Positions 1 to 8,608 of a DNA stretch of 64,000 nt are shown here, piece by piece (the stretch's first letter is position 1; the number at the start of each line of letters is the position of its first letter). Source of the DNA: Pseudoteredinibacter isoporae. GTDB taxonomy: Bacteria; Pseudomonadota; Gammaproteobacteria; Pseudomonadales; Cellvibrionaceae. The position numbers and the translations under genes were made by a program. Below the pieces are notes generated by a model, which was not told the origin of the DNA, did no database searches, and was given only the letters and a program-made list of their open reading frames with translations. The stretch is from positions 1,674,001 through 1,738,000 of the forward strand of contig NZ_JAAONY010000002.1 of NCBI RefSeq assembly GCF_011602085.1, given 5' to 3'.

Positions 1-167
1 TCGATAGCACGGCGAGTTTCGACCTCACTTAAACTGGCAACGGTTGCAACAACATCACCGGTAGAGGGATTGCGAACTTCAACAGTCGCGCCATTGTCGG
101 CATCGACCCACTGACCATTAATATAAGATTGGGTACGCAGTAAATCGGGACGCTTGAGCTCAAGCAT
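1..167 (-). CDS. gabD: Succinate-semialdehyde dehydrogenase, N-terminal part
   Basis: Only the first 55 codons lie in the window; the rest runs off the left edge. The start codon at 165-167 is preceded by a strong AAGGAG site. The visible protein begins MLELKRPDLLRTQ, followed by INGQWVDADNGATVEV and NPSTGDVVATVA, which is the N-terminal pattern of GabD-type NAD(P)+ aldehyde dehydrogenases that oxidise succinate semialdehyde to succinate in GABA breakdown. The catalytic Cys and Glu are outside the window, so the substrate assignment rests on N-terminal similarity only. It is divergent from dps. Confidence 0.75.
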   Translation of the reverse strand, partial: MLELKRPDLLRTQSYINGQWVDADNGATVEVRNPSTGDVVATVASLSEVETRRAI

Positions 168-318
168 AGGTGTCTCCTTAAAGTTGCTGAGTGTCGGCAA
201 AGCCGTACTACTATAATAGGCAATTTCAGCATAACGGGAGACTTAAACCGCCAATCCCGCAGAGATTTTGCTAAATTGTGAAGATAAGCCTAGTTTGCAC
301 CAAAGGCTATGTTCGTAA

Positions 319-338
319 AAGTCTAATTTATTAGACTT
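319..338. promoter_or_regulatory. Perfect 20-bp palindrome, candidate operator
   Basis: AAGTCTAAT-TT-ATTAGACTT has 9-bp arms with a 2-bp centre. It lies in the 368-bp gap between the divergent gabD and dps genes, about 150 bp before the gabD start and 200 bp before the dps start. A second imperfect repeat (AGGTT at 340-344 with AACCT at 355-359) follows at once. The shape suits a homodimeric regulator, but no known site is matched. Confidence 0.4.
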
Positions 339-470
339 AAGGTTAGAAAAGTCCAACCTAAGTAGCTTGCCCCAGTATTCCACAAACAAAGATATCCAAA
401 AACTATAAGCCCGATTCATTTAATTAATTTTAACTAACCACATGACCCGACTATAGTTACACCATACTTC

Positions 471-518
471 ATTGAACAACACACATTGAAGCACATATAT
501 TGAACCATTCCACTGAAC
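471..518 (+). repeat. Tandem ATTGAA repeats, 14-bp period, before dps
   Basis: ATTGAA starts at 471, 485 and 499, an exact 14-bp spacing, with a degenerate fourth copy (ACTGAAC) at 512. The array ends 18 bp before the dps start codon and overlaps the likely 5' leader or promoter. It may be a regulator array or simply tandem duplication. Confidence 0.5.
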
Positions 519-535
519 TCGTTAAGGAAAGGATT

Positions 536-1012
536 ATGAGCCAGAACAGAACCATCAATATCGGTATCAGCGATCAAGACAGAGCGTCCATTGCACAAGG
601 CCTCAGCCATTTGCTGGCGGATAGCTACACTCTTTATCTGCAAACCCATAACTTCCACTGGAATGTGACCGGCCCCCAGTTCCGCGAGCTGCATTTGATG
701 TTCGAAGAACACTACACCGAACTTGCCACCGCCGTGGATGAAATTGCCGAGCGTATTCGCACCTTAGGCTACCCGGCCCCAGGGACATACAAAGCCTTTG
801 CGGAGCTGAGCTCGATCAAGGAAGTTGATGGTGTACCGGCCCCGACCGAAATGCTGGTGCTGTTAACCGAAGCCCATGAACAGGTGGTACGTACCTGCCG
901 TGAGGTTTTGGGCAAGGCTCAGGAAGCCGATGATGAATCCAGCGCGTCGCTGATTTCTGATCGCATGGTGATTCACGAAAAAACCGCCTGGATGCTGCGC
1001 AGCATGTTGTAA
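536..1012 (+). CDS. dps: Dps family ferritin-like DNA protection protein
   Basis: This encodes a 158-residue Dps-type mini-ferritin, normally a dodecamer that binds DNA and oxidises Fe2+ with peroxide in stationary phase. The ferroxidase ligands are visible: [12 protein letters not shown], then [24 protein letters not shown] with conserved H, D and E residues. The C-terminal helix contains [10 protein letters not shown]. The start at 536 (MSQNRT) is chosen because AAGGAAAGG sits just upstream; an in-frame ATG-like start at 500 lacks a site and adds residues the family does not have. The gene stands alone, with a terminator after it and repeats in front of it. Regulation by oxidative stress or stationary phase is expected from the family but not shown here. 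Confidence 0.93.
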   Translation: MSQNRTINIGISDQDRASIAQGLSHLLADSYTLYLQTHNFHWNVTGPQFRELHLMFEEHYTELATAVDEIAERIRTLGYPAPGTYKAFAELSSIKEVDGVPAPTEMLVLLTEAHEQVVRTCREVLGKAQEADDESSASLISDRMVIHEKTAWMLRSML

Positions 1013-1034
1013 GCAGGACTTAAAAAATCCCCTC

Positions 1035-1069
1035 AAACGGGTGCTTTCACGGAAAGAAAGCGCCCGTTT
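1035..1069 (+). terminator. Rho-independent terminator after dps
   Basis: Arms AAACGGGTGCTTTC and GAAAGCGCCCGTTT pair over 14 positions with one G-U wobble across a 7-nt loop, and a T-rich stretch follows. It lies 22 bp past the dps stop. Confidence 0.8.
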
Positions 1070-1149
1070 CTTCGATCTATTTTCTTTTGAAGTTCTGACT
1101 ACTTTTCAGAAGAAATTAAAAACAAACGACACAGCCACTTTAACTATTT

Positions 1150-2334
1150 CTAGCCGACAACGCCTTCGCTTTGCAAGCGCGTAATATCGTCAGCACTCTT
1201 CCCAAGCCCCTGCAACACTTCCTGATTATGAGCCCCCAATTCAGGGCCCACCCATTCCGTGCGACCGGGAGTACGTCCAAGCTTGGGCAATATGGCCGGG
1301 ATATCCAATGGTTTGCCGTCGATTTCCACGCGCTCAAACATACCACGTGCCTGATAGTGAGGATCTTCCAACATATCTTCTACATTGTAGATTGGCCCTG
1401 CGGGTACCCGTTGCTCCGCCATCACAGAAAGCACATCGGCAATGGGCCGTGCGGAGCACCAACCGGAAAGAATTTGATCAATCTCTTCTTCATGTTCCAC
1501 ACGGCCGGCATTATTCGCCAAACGAGGATCTTCCGCGAGATCCGAGTGACCGATTCCGGTCATCAAGCGTTTGAAAATAGAATCACCATTGCCACCAATC
1601 ACCACAAACTTTCCATCACCACAGCGGTAGGTATTGGTCGGTACAATACCAGTGACTGTTGTACCCGAGGCTTCTCGCACGGCACCCGCACCCGAGTATT
1701 CCGGCACAACGGCCTCAAGCAGATTAAACATGGCTTCATACAATGCCACATCGATGGTCTGGCCTTCACCCGATTTTTGCCTCTCCAACAAAGCCAAGGC
1801 AATACCCAATGCCGCATGAATTCCTGCAATGGTGTCGCCAATACTCAGGTTAGGACGTACTGGTGCTTCGTTGGGAAAACCGTTCACGTGGCGAAAGCCT
1901 GAGTAAGCTTCGCACACCGACGCAAACCCCGGCTTCGTCGCATTAGGGCCGTCTTGCCCATAACCAGAAATGCGCGCGTATACCAAGCCAGGATTGATGG
2001 ATTTGATGTCGTCCGGGCCGAGCCCCCAATCTTCCATTACACCAGGACGAAAGTTTTCCACCAGAACATCAGCATCGCCCAGCAGTTCTTTCAAAATGGC
2101 TCGGCCATCTTCCTGTTTTAAATCGATACAAACACTTTTCTTATTGCGCGCCAGGCTATACCACCAAAAGGATGTGCCCTGATTGAGTTCACGCCAACCG
2201 CGAATAGGGTCTCCCCCAGGAGGTTCAACTTTAATGACCTCTGCACCAAAGTACGCCAACATGGAACCCGCGAAGGGCCCTGCCAGCAATTGGCCAACTT
2301 CAATAACCCGCAAACCATCGAGAGGTTTTGCCAT
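1150..2334 (-). CDS. CaiB/BaiF family CoA-transferase
   Basis: A 394-residue class III CoA-transferase, which moves CoA between carboxylic acids through an aspartyl-CoA intermediate. Family signatures include PLDGLRVIEVGQLLAGPF at the N-terminus, GADVLVENFRPGVMEDWGLG, the SGYGQDGP loop and IGDTIAGIHAALGI. The length is normal for formyl-CoA, carnitine or 2-methylacyl-CoA type members. The start at 2334 has GGAG nine bases upstream; an in-frame TTG at 2340 is less likely. The substrate cannot be told from sequence. The rhomboid gene lies just upstream on the same strand (17 bp), so they may be co-transcribed. Confidence 0.88.
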   Translation of the reverse strand: MAKPLDGLRVIEVGQLLAGPFAGSMLAYFGAEVIKVEPPGGDPIRGWRELNQGTSFWWYSLARNKKSVCIDLKQEDGRAILKELLGDADVLVENFRPGVMEDWGLGPDDIKSINPGLVYARISGYGQDGPNATKPGFASVCEAYSGFRHVNGFPNEAPVRPNLSIGDTIAGIHAALGIALALLERQKSGEGQTIDVALYEAMFNLLEAVVPEYSGAGAVREASGTTVTGIVPTNTYRCGDGKFVVIGGNGDSIFKRLMTGIGHSDLAEDPRLANNAGRVEHEEEIDQILSGWCSARPIADVLSVMAEQRVPAGPIYNVEDMLEDPHYQARGMFERVEIDGKPLDIPAILPKLGRTPGRTEWVGPELGAHNQEVLQGLGKSADDITRLQSEGVVG

Positions 2335-2351
2335 AATCAACTCCGATAAAA

Positions 2352-3437
2352 CTAGCGCTTTAGCTGGATGGATTCGTGCCTCAATATGCTCAGCAAAGGA
2401 TTCTTTCTGTGTATCCAGTCTTTCAAGAGAAAAGCGAACATTAGCCCCGCCACAAAACCCGCGATGTGCGCAGGATAATCCATACCATCATCGAGAAAAA
2501 ATAAACCGAAAATATTCAAGCCTACCCACAGGGCGAAAAACCAAACCACTGAAAGCTTTTTCTGATAAAGAATAAACATAAAACTCAGGCTGGCGTGGCG
2601 AAACCAGATCATATACATCGCAAACAATCCGGCAATCGCACCACTGGCGCCAATGGATGGAATATCGGACCCCAGACGCCATATCATCGTGCCCAACGAT
2701 GCCAACAGGCCGCAAGCCAAATACAGCAGTAAATAGGAAATATGCCCTAAAGTATCTTCAAGGTTGTCTCCAATGATGGCGAGAAAATACATGTTCGCAC
2801 CCAAATGCCAGACCGAGCCGTGCAAAAAAACACAGCTCATTAGCGCCCACAATTGGTTGCCCTCCGCGACAACTGAGGGCGTCATCGCAAAATTATTCAA
2901 AACCCAGTTATAACTGGTATCGTTAAAAAAGTAGGCCAGGAAAATCAGAATATTTAAGGCAAGCAAACTGTAATTCACCCAGGGGATACACTTTGCCTTG
3001 GCATTGAACTCGACGGGCATTTGCAGCAGCAGCTGGAAAAAATAGGTTTTCCAACTCAAGCCTTTATTTAATTCCTGGAGATGAGATTCCAGCTCGGGGC
3101 TTTGTTCAACAGGAGGCAACTCCCCTCGATCCAGCCAACTGCCTTCACAGTGAAGGCAAATATCGATTTCCAGATGAAAGTGCTCCAGAAGGTGGTGACG
3201 CTGCATATTGAGCTGGCAAGTCGGACATTCTATATCCGATTCACCCAAACTCTGTCCGAAGCTTTCCTTGAAACAACTGAGTTCAATATCAGGATTCTTG
3301 GCCCGTATCACCGCATTAACTTCGTCCTTGTCAAACCAGAGGCCGCCACAAGTGCGACACAAGTCCAGCTCCTGTCGCTCATAGCGATGCTGTATCAGTA
3401 CTTCCTCAGGGCAGCGCGGGCATTTTTTATCAGCCAT
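2352..3437 (-). CDS. Rhomboid intramembrane protease with two zinc ribbons
   Basis: A 361-residue fusion. Residues 1-110 carry two TFIIB-type zinc ribbons (CPRC with CRTCGGLWFDKDE; CPTC with CLHCEGSWLDRGE). From about residue 145 there are six or more membrane helices of the rhomboid fold, with WHLGANMYFL, the catalytic serine in GASGAIAG and the catalytic histidine in PAHIAGFVAG. Rhomboids cleave substrate helices inside the cytoplasmic membrane; the ribbons should face the cytoplasm. ATG at 3437 is chosen because GAGAG is 6 bases upstream; the ATG two codons earlier (3443) is also possible. Both catalytic residues are present, so it is predicted active. The substrate is unknown. Confidence 0.88.
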   Translation of the reverse strand: MADKKCPRCPEEVLIQHRYERQELDLCRTCGGLWFDKDEVNAVIRAKNPDIELSCFKESFGQSLGESDIECPTCQLNMQRHHLLEHFHLEIDICLHCEGSWLDRGELPPVEQSPELESHLQELNKGLSWKTYFFQLLLQMPVEFNAKAKCIPWVNYSLLALNILIFLAYFFNDTSYNWVLNNFAMTPSVVAEGNQLWALMSCVFLHGSVWHLGANMYFLAIIGDNLEDTLGHISYLLLYLACGLLASLGTMIWRLGSDIPSIGASGAIAGLFAMYMIWFRHASLSFMFILYQKKLSVVWFFALWVGLNIFGLFFLDDGMDYPAHIAGFVAGLMFAFLLKDWIHRKNPLLSILRHESIQLKR

Positions 3438-3461
3438 GGGCATCTCTCGGATTCAATCCGG

Positions 3462-4448
3462 TTAATCCAGAGCCAGAACAATTTTGCCGATCAAATCATG
3501 GGATTCCATCAGCTTGTGCGCGTCGGCAACATCTTTGATGGAAAACTCTGCTGCCATCTTCGGCCTGAATTTACCCGCTGAGATAAGTGGCCAGATGTGC
3601 TTCTGCAAGTTTTGAGCGATCGCTGATTTTTCTTCATCGCTCTGAGGTCTTAGCGTCGAACCCGTCAGCGTCAAGCGTTTAATCATCATTGCCCGGAAAT
3701 CGACTTCTGTTTTCGCACCACGTAAAAAGGCAATACTTACAATTCGACCGTCTTTGGCGGCCATTTTGAGGTTCTTCTGAATGTAGTCTCCACCCACCAT
3801 ATCCAGAATAACATCGACTCCATTGCCCCCACTGGCTTCGAAGGAGGCCGTTTCAAAATCATCCTGCTGATAATTCCACACTTGCTCAGCCCCTAACTCC
3901 AGGCAGGCTTTCTGCTTGGCTTCGCTGCCGACAGTGGCATAAACCTCAGCACCCATGGCTTTGGCCATTTGGATGGCTGTGGTACCAATGCCGCTGGCAC
4001 CACCATGGACCAGAAAACGTTCACCGGCCTGCAGCCGACCGCGATCAAAGACATTGGTCCACACCGTGAAACAGGTTTCCGGCAATGCGGCGGCCTCCGC
4101 CATGCCTAGTCCTTCTGGAATCGGCAAGCACTGACCCGCTGGCACGACCACCTGCTGTGCATAGGCTCCGCCATTACAGAGAGCACAAACCTTATCGCCG
4201 ACTTGCCAGTCACTCACTCCGTCCCCAAGGGCAATGATTTCGCCGGACACCTCCAGTCCCATAATCGGGCTGGCTCCCGGCGGTGGCGGATACAAACCCA
4301 TGCGCTGGAAGACATCCGGGCGATTAACCCCGGCATAGGCAACTTGAATAAGGACTTCTCCGGGCTTGGGGACGACTTCGCCGATTTCCTGCCAAACCAT
4401 ATTTTCAGCTGCGCCAGCTTCTGTTAAGCCGATACCCCATACACTCAT
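3462..4448 (-). CDS. NAD(P)H:quinone oxidoreductase, zinc-free MDR family
   Basis: A 328-residue medium-chain reductase of the QOR/PIG3 type. It has the N-terminal substrate half with GVNRPDVFQRMGLYPPPPG and the nucleotide-binding motif VHGGASGIGTTAIQMAKAMG near the centre, and the structural and catalytic zinc ligands of alcohol dehydrogenases are missing. Such enzymes reduce quinones or other alpha,beta-unsaturated carbonyls with NADPH. The start at 4448 (MSVWGIG) follows GGGAGAG; a longer in-frame extension to 4511 has no ribosome site. It reads towards the rhomboid gene and is divergent from the glutamate-synthase-like gene. Confidence 0.88.
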   Translation of the reverse strand: MSVWGIGLTEAGAAENMVWQEIGEVVPKPGEVLIQVAYAGVNRPDVFQRMGLYPPPPGASPIMGLEVSGEIIALGDGVSDWQVGDKVCALCNGGAYAQQVVVPAGQCLPIPEGLGMAEAAALPETCFTVWTNVFDRGRLQAGERFLVHGGASGIGTTAIQMAKAMGAEVYATVGSEAKQKACLELGAEQVWNYQQDDFETASFEASGGNGVDVILDMVGGDYIQKNLKMAAKDGRIVSIAFLRGAKTEVDFRAMMIKRLTLTGSTLRPQSDEEKSAIAQNLQKHIWPLISAGKFRPKMAAEFSIKDVADAHKLMESHDLIGKIVLALD

Positions 4449-4598
4449 ATTATTGCTCTCCCGGAATAAGTGTCTCGTCGGGCTGGAATGAATCCTATCC
4501 AGCGCTATCACGCCACTGAATTTTAACAGTAGCCCTGTATAAGACGAGGTTTATAATGAATTGCATCCTAACGTATAACAGCCTGAAGGAAAATCACG

Positions 4599-6119
4599 AT
4601 GCTCAGCGATATTCTGCACGGCACGGCCGCGCTAATTATTGATTACGCCGCCCTGCTCTTGTTGCTTTTACTGCTTACTCTGATCGGCGTCATTATCTAT
4701 ATGTACATCGTCGATGTACGCCAAACACGTCATGCTATTCGACGCAATTACCCGGTAATAGGGCGGTTTCGCTATTGGTTCGAGCATCTGGGTGAATTCT
4801 TCAGGCAATACTTTTTCGCAATGGATCGCGAAGAATTGCCCTTCAACCGGGCTCAACGCAGCTGGGTGTATCAAGCTGCCAAAAATATTGATACCACGAC
4901 CGCTTTCGGTTCAACTCGCCCTCTCAATCAGGCCGGCGATATCGTTTTCCTCAATGCCCTGTTCCCAAAACTGAAACATGAATTCAAAAATGCAGAGCCG
5001 GTGCGTTTCGGCGAAGGTTATGCCAGAGAACCCTATGCCGCTGCCAGTGTTTTTAATATCTCGGCGATGAGCTTTGGCTCACTGTCTTCTGTGGCGGTAC
5101 GCGCATTATCAAACGGCGCGAAGCAAGCCGGCATTTGGATGAACACAGGCGAAGGTGGCCTCTCGCCTTACCACTTGTCTGGCGGCTGCGATATTGTCTT
5201 TCAAATCGGCACCGCCAAATACGGAGTGCGTGACGAAGAAGGAAATCTCAGCGACGATAAACTTCAGGAAATCGCGGCTCATCAGGAAGTCAAAATGATT
5301 GAGCTGAAGCTGGCTCAAGGTGCAAAACCCGGCAAGGGCGGCATTCTACCCGCCGAAAAGGTAACCGCTGAAATTGCCGCCATTCGAGGCATTCCAGAAG
5401 GTAAAGCATCGCTAAGCCCCAACGGTCACACCGACATTGAAAGTCTGGAACAACTGCTGGATAAAATTCATCACATTAGATCCGTGAGCGGCCTGCCCGT
5501 AGGATTTAAAACCGTTATCGGTCAAAGTCACTGGTTACGTGAACTCTGCGAATTGATTCAAGCAAAGGGCCTGGATTACGCTCCGGATTTTATCACCATC
5601 GACAGTGGCGATGGCGGTACCGGCGCCGCGCCGCAATCCTTGATTGATTTTATGGGGCTGCCTATCAAACGCAGCTTGCCTATAGTAGTCAACACACTGC
5701 TGGAGTATGGATTGCGCGAACGCATACGTGTCATCACTTCGGGCAAGCTGATCAACCCGGCCAATGTCGCCTGGGCTTTATGCGTGGGCGCCGATGTCGT
5801 CGTTTCTGCCCGAGGGTTTATGTTTTCCCTGGGTTGTATTCAGGCCTTACAGTGCAACAAAAATACCTGCCCCACCGGCATCACCACCCATGACCCGGAT
5901 TTACAGGAAGGACTGGACCCCCATAACAAAGCCAATCGCGTTGCTCACTTCGCAAAAAACATGTTGAAAGAACTGGATGTGATTGCACATTCCTGCGGTG
6001 TTGAAAATGTTCGGCATTTAAATCGCAGTCATGCGCAAATTATTAATGAACACGGTTTACCCGAGCCCATGGAGCTGGTGTTCCCGGAAGCCACGCCCAA
6101 ATCTGAATATCAGAAATGA
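4599..6119 (+). CDS. Membrane-anchored FMN-binding glutamate synthase-like protein
   Basis: 506 residues. Residues 10-40 form a hydrophobic helix, followed by a basic stretch that places the rest in the cytoplasm. The remainder matches the FMN/Fe-S central domain of glutamate synthase: ISAMSFGSLSSVAVRALS, NTGEGGLSPYHL, QGAKPGKGGILPAEKV, SLSPNGHTDIES, FITIDSGDGGTGAAP and the cysteine cluster CIQALQCNKNTCPTGI. The glutaminase domain and the C-terminal beta-helix of GltB are absent, and no gltD-like partner is adjacent. Such stand-alone proteins are common in proteobacteria; their substrate is not established. The start has GGAA 10 bases upstream. Confidence 0.85.
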   Translation: MLSDILHGTAALIIDYAALLLLLLLLTLIGVIIYMYIVDVRQTRHAIRRNYPVIGRFRYWFEHLGEFFRQYFFAMDREELPFNRAQRSWVYQAAKNIDTTTAFGSTRPLNQAGDIVFLNALFPKLKHEFKNAEPVRFGEGYAREPYAAASVFNISAMSFGSLSSVAVRALSNGAKQAGIWMNTGEGGLSPYHLSGGCDIVFQIGTAKYGVRDEEGNLSDDKLQEIAAHQEVKMIELKLAQGAKPGKGGILPAEKVTAEIAAIRGIPEGKASLSPNGHTDIESLEQLLDKIHHIRSVSGLPVGFKTVIGQSHWLRELCELIQAKGLDYAPDFITIDSGDGGTGAAPQSLIDFMGLPIKRSLPIVVNTLLEYGLRERIRVITSGKLINPANVAWALCVGADVVVSARGFMFSLGCIQALQCNKNTCPTGITTHDPDLQEGLDPHNKANRVAHFAKNMLKELDVIAHSCGVENVRHLNRSHAQIINEHGLPEPMELVFPEATPKSEYQK

Positions 6120-6129
6120 TCGTTCGACA

Positions 6130-6158
6130 CAGCGTTGGCGCTACGGCGCCAAGCGCTG
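6130..6158. terminator. Strong hairpin between convergent genes
   Basis: CAGCG-TTGGCGC pairs with GCGCCAA-GCGCTG across a 4-nt loop, with one bulge. It overlaps the last codons of pdxH and follows the glutamate-synthase-like stop. There is no clear U-tract, so it may only be a barrier or mRNA-stabilising stem. Confidence 0.45.
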
Positions 6159-6788
6159 AGTATCCCAGTCGCCATCGTCCTGCAATTGGTATTCAAAGCG
6201 ATCGTGCAAACGATTGGCACCACCTTGCCAAAACTCGATACGTACCGGTTTAATTCGAAAACCGCCCCAAAAATCCGGCAGTGGAATTTTGCCTGCTGAG
6301 AATTTTTGTTTCATTGATGCAAACTGTTGCATTAACAGCTCACGCGATGAAACCGGTCGACTCTGTTCCGAAGCCCAGGCAGCCAACTGACTTTCTTCAG
6401 GTCTGGAGAGAAAATACTGCAGGGATTCTTTTTGACTGACTTTTTCAGCAACGCCAGCAATCTTCACCTGGCGCTCCAGCGCATGCCAGGGAAAATGCAA
6501 ACTGACTTTTGAATTGGCCGCTATATCCTGAGCTTTGCGTGAACCGTAATTGGTGTAGAAAACAAAACCGTCTTTATCAACCGCTTTTAGCAATACTATA
6601 CGCTGGCTCGGTTGCCCACTGGCATCCACCGTGGCGACCGTCATTGCTGTAGGATCTTGCAAGCCGGCATCAACCGCTTGTTTTAACCAGTGTTCAAATT
6701 GAGCAATCGGACAGTCCTTTAAATGCTCACGGTGCAAACCGCCCTGCAAGTACTCCCGTCTGAGCTGATCAATGGATAATTCTGACAC
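6141..6788 (-). CDS. pdxH: Pyridoxamine/pyridoxine 5'-phosphate oxidase
   Basis: A 215-residue FMN enzyme that oxidises PNP or PMP to pyridoxal 5'-phosphate. Family marks are [10 protein letters not shown] at the N-terminus, [27 protein letters not shown], the [17 protein letters not shown] segment, [25 protein letters not shown] and RLAP at the end. It starts with GTG at 6786-6788, with GGAG 9 bases upstream. It is divergent from the molybdopterin genes and convergent with the glutamate-synthase-like gene. Normal length and all motifs are present. Confidence 0.96.
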   Translation of the reverse strand: MSELSIDQLRREYLQGGLHREHLKDCPIAQFEHWLKQAVDAGLQDPTAMTVATVDASGQPSQRIVLLKAVDKDGFVFYTNYGSRKAQDIAANSKVSLHFPWHALERQVKIAGVAEKVSQKESLQYFLSRPEESQLAAWASEQSRPVSSRELLMQQFASMKQKFSAGKIPLPDFWGGFRIKPVRIEFWQGGANRLHDRFEYQLQDDGDWDTQRLAP

Positions 6789-6899
6789 TGTGCTAATCTC
6801 CGCAACTCTTTTAAACTTCTGAAAACATCAGGCCCTAGTATAAACCAGAGCAAACCAGAGCCATACCGGATTGCGCGGCCTAGCCCTAAAGAGCAAGAA

Positions 6900-7538
6900 A
6901 TGCGACAGAACTCGAACTACGCCCAATTGATTTTATGCGGTGGTGAAGGCCGCCGAATGGCGCCTGCGTATTCCCAAAAAGCGCTGGCAATATTTAATGG
7001 GCGGCCCCTGATCGAGCACGCTCTGGACAAGCAAATCCCCCAGAACGATGCTGTCCTGATCAGCTGCGGCCCACCCCATAGCGAGTCCCATTCAAAAGCA
7101 CCACAACACGCCATACAGACCGTTCTGGACAATAGTCCGATTGCCTGTAAACCCTTAAACGATGGGTCGGAACAGCACCTTGGGCCACTGGCGGGTATTT
7201 TGAGTGGACTGGAATATTGCATCCAGCACAGACCCGACTGCCAGTACCTATTGGTGTCCCCGGTCGACACCCCCAAACAACCTCCTGATCTGGGCCTTCA
7301 ACTCCTGAATGCCGTCCATGCCCAGGGCGATCAAATCATCGTCAGCGAATGCAGGGGGCGTACGCATCCTCTGCACAGCCTCTGGCCGGTCCGCGCCCAT
7401 CATAGCCTTGGACGATATTTAGACAGGGGTGAACGCCGGGTCATGGGTTTTATCGAACACTTTGGCGTTCAACGGTTGGCCTTTCCCGATTCAGAAGCGT
7501 TCCGAAATATCAATAGCCCCGAAGACCTGTCTTCCTGA
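6900..7538 (+). CDS. mobA: Molybdenum cofactor guanylyltransferase (MobA-like)
   Basis: 212 residues of the nucleotidyltransferase fold. The P-loop-like signature LILCGGEGRRM is present, followed by QKALAIFNGRPLIEHAL, then LGPLAGILSGLEY and SPVDTPKQPP, where the Asp is the expected metal ligand. MobA attaches GMP to molybdopterin. The usual Asp-Lys after the glycine loop is replaced by Gln-Lys, so substrate choice could differ (related MocA-type enzymes use CTP). Its place before moaA and moaB supports a molybdopterin role. The ribosome site (AGAGCAAGAA) is weak. Confidence 0.82.
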   Translation: MRQNSNYAQLILCGGEGRRMAPAYSQKALAIFNGRPLIEHALDKQIPQNDAVLISCGPPHSESHSKAPQHAIQTVLDNSPIACKPLNDGSEQHLGPLAGILSGLEYCIQHRPDCQYLLVSPVDTPKQPPDLGLQLLNAVHAQGDQIIVSECRGRTHPLHSLWPVRAHHSLGRYLDRGERRVMGFIEHFGVQRLAFPDSEAFRNINSPEDLSS

Positions 7539-7601
7539 GGATTAACACTTTTTGACCATTTCAGCACTGGAAGCTTCGGCCACTTGGGTTAATATCCCAG
7601 C

Positions 7602-8579
7602 ATGGCACTTGTAGATTCCTTTGGCAGACATATTGATTATTTGCGGCTTTCCCTGACAGATCGCTGTGACTTCCGCTGTGTCTATTGTATGGCCGAGGAT
7701 ATGCAGTTTTTACCCCGCGCCCAGGTACTCAGCCTGGAAGAGTGTGAAACGCTGGTAAAAGCCTTCGTAAAACTGGGGGTAAAGAAAGTTCGCCTTACTG
7801 GCGGCGAGCCATTGGTGCGTAACGGCGCCGTTGAACTCATGGCCACACTGAAGAAAATTCCCGGTCTCGAAGAGTTACTGTTGACGACCAATGGCTCGCG
7901 ACTGGAAGAGTTGGCTCCGAAATTAAAAAGCGCCGGACTCGATCGCATTAATGTCAGCTTGGATACCCTTGACCCTATCCGTTTCAAAGAACTCAGCCGC
8001 ACGGGGAAACTTGAAAAAGTGCTTGCCGGCTTGCAAGCCGCCAAAGCTGCTGGCTTTAAGCGGATTAAGCTCAATAGCGTTATTCTCAAAAATCGCAACG
8101 CCGACGAAGTGGAAGATCTGGTGCACTTCGCACTCAGCGAAGGTTTCGACCTTTCCTTTATCGAAGCCATGCCTCTTGGCCATATCGATGACCACCAACG
8201 CGGCGAAGAATTTATCAGTTCGGCTGATATTCAAACCCGGCTTGCGCAGCGTTGGACACTGGAATCGAGTCAATACCAAACCGGTGGCCCATCGCGCTAT
8301 TGGAAAATCGGCAACAGTCAGATTGGATTTATTTCACCGCACAGTAATAATTTTTGCGCGAGTTGTAATCGTTTGCGCGTGACAGCCGAGGGGCGCCTGT
8401 TACTCTGTCTGGGCAACGAACATTCCCTGGATTTAAAAGCCATCATGCGACGTTACCCAGGTGATCACGCTCGCTTGCGAGACAGCATTGAAGCCGCCAT
8501 GAGTAATAAACCCGAGCGCCATCACTTCGACATCAATGAAACTCAAATCGTCCGTTTTATGAATACCACGGGCGGTTAG
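7602..8579 (+). CDS. moaA: GTP 3',8-cyclase, molybdopterin biosynthesis protein A
   Basis: A 325-residue radical SAM enzyme that, with MoaC, converts GTP to cyclic pyranopterin monophosphate. The radical SAM cluster is C22-C26-C29 (RCDFRCVYCM). VRLTGGEPLVR follows. The C-terminal second cluster is seen as CASCNRLRVTAEG and LLLCLG. The protein ends in Gly-Gly, the tail typical of MoaA. It lies 63 bp after mobA and 29 bp before moaB. No moaC, moaD or moaE is in the window. Confidence 0.96.
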   Translation: MALVDSFGRHIDYLRLSLTDRCDFRCVYCMAEDMQFLPRAQVLSLEECETLVKAFVKLGVKKVRLTGGEPLVRNGAVELMATLKKIPGLEELLLTTNGSRLEELAPKLKSAGLDRINVSLDTLDPIRFKELSRTGKLEKVLAGLQAAKAAGFKRIKLNSVILKNRNADEVEDLVHFALSEGFDLSFIEAMPLGHIDDHQRGEEFISSADIQTRLAQRWTLESSQYQTGGPSRYWKIGNSQIGFISPHSNNFCASCNRLRVTAEGRLLLCLGNEHSLDLKAIMRRYPGDHARLRDSIEAAMSNKPERHHFDINETQIVRFMNTTGG

Positions 8580-8608
8580 TAACAGCCAAGGAAAAGACAG
8601 ACAGCATC

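Noticed and set aside
1171-1902. 243-codon frame opposite the CoA-transferase
   Set aside because: Antisense shadow of a well-supported gene; its composition (His/Thr/Phe-rich) is not that of a protein family.
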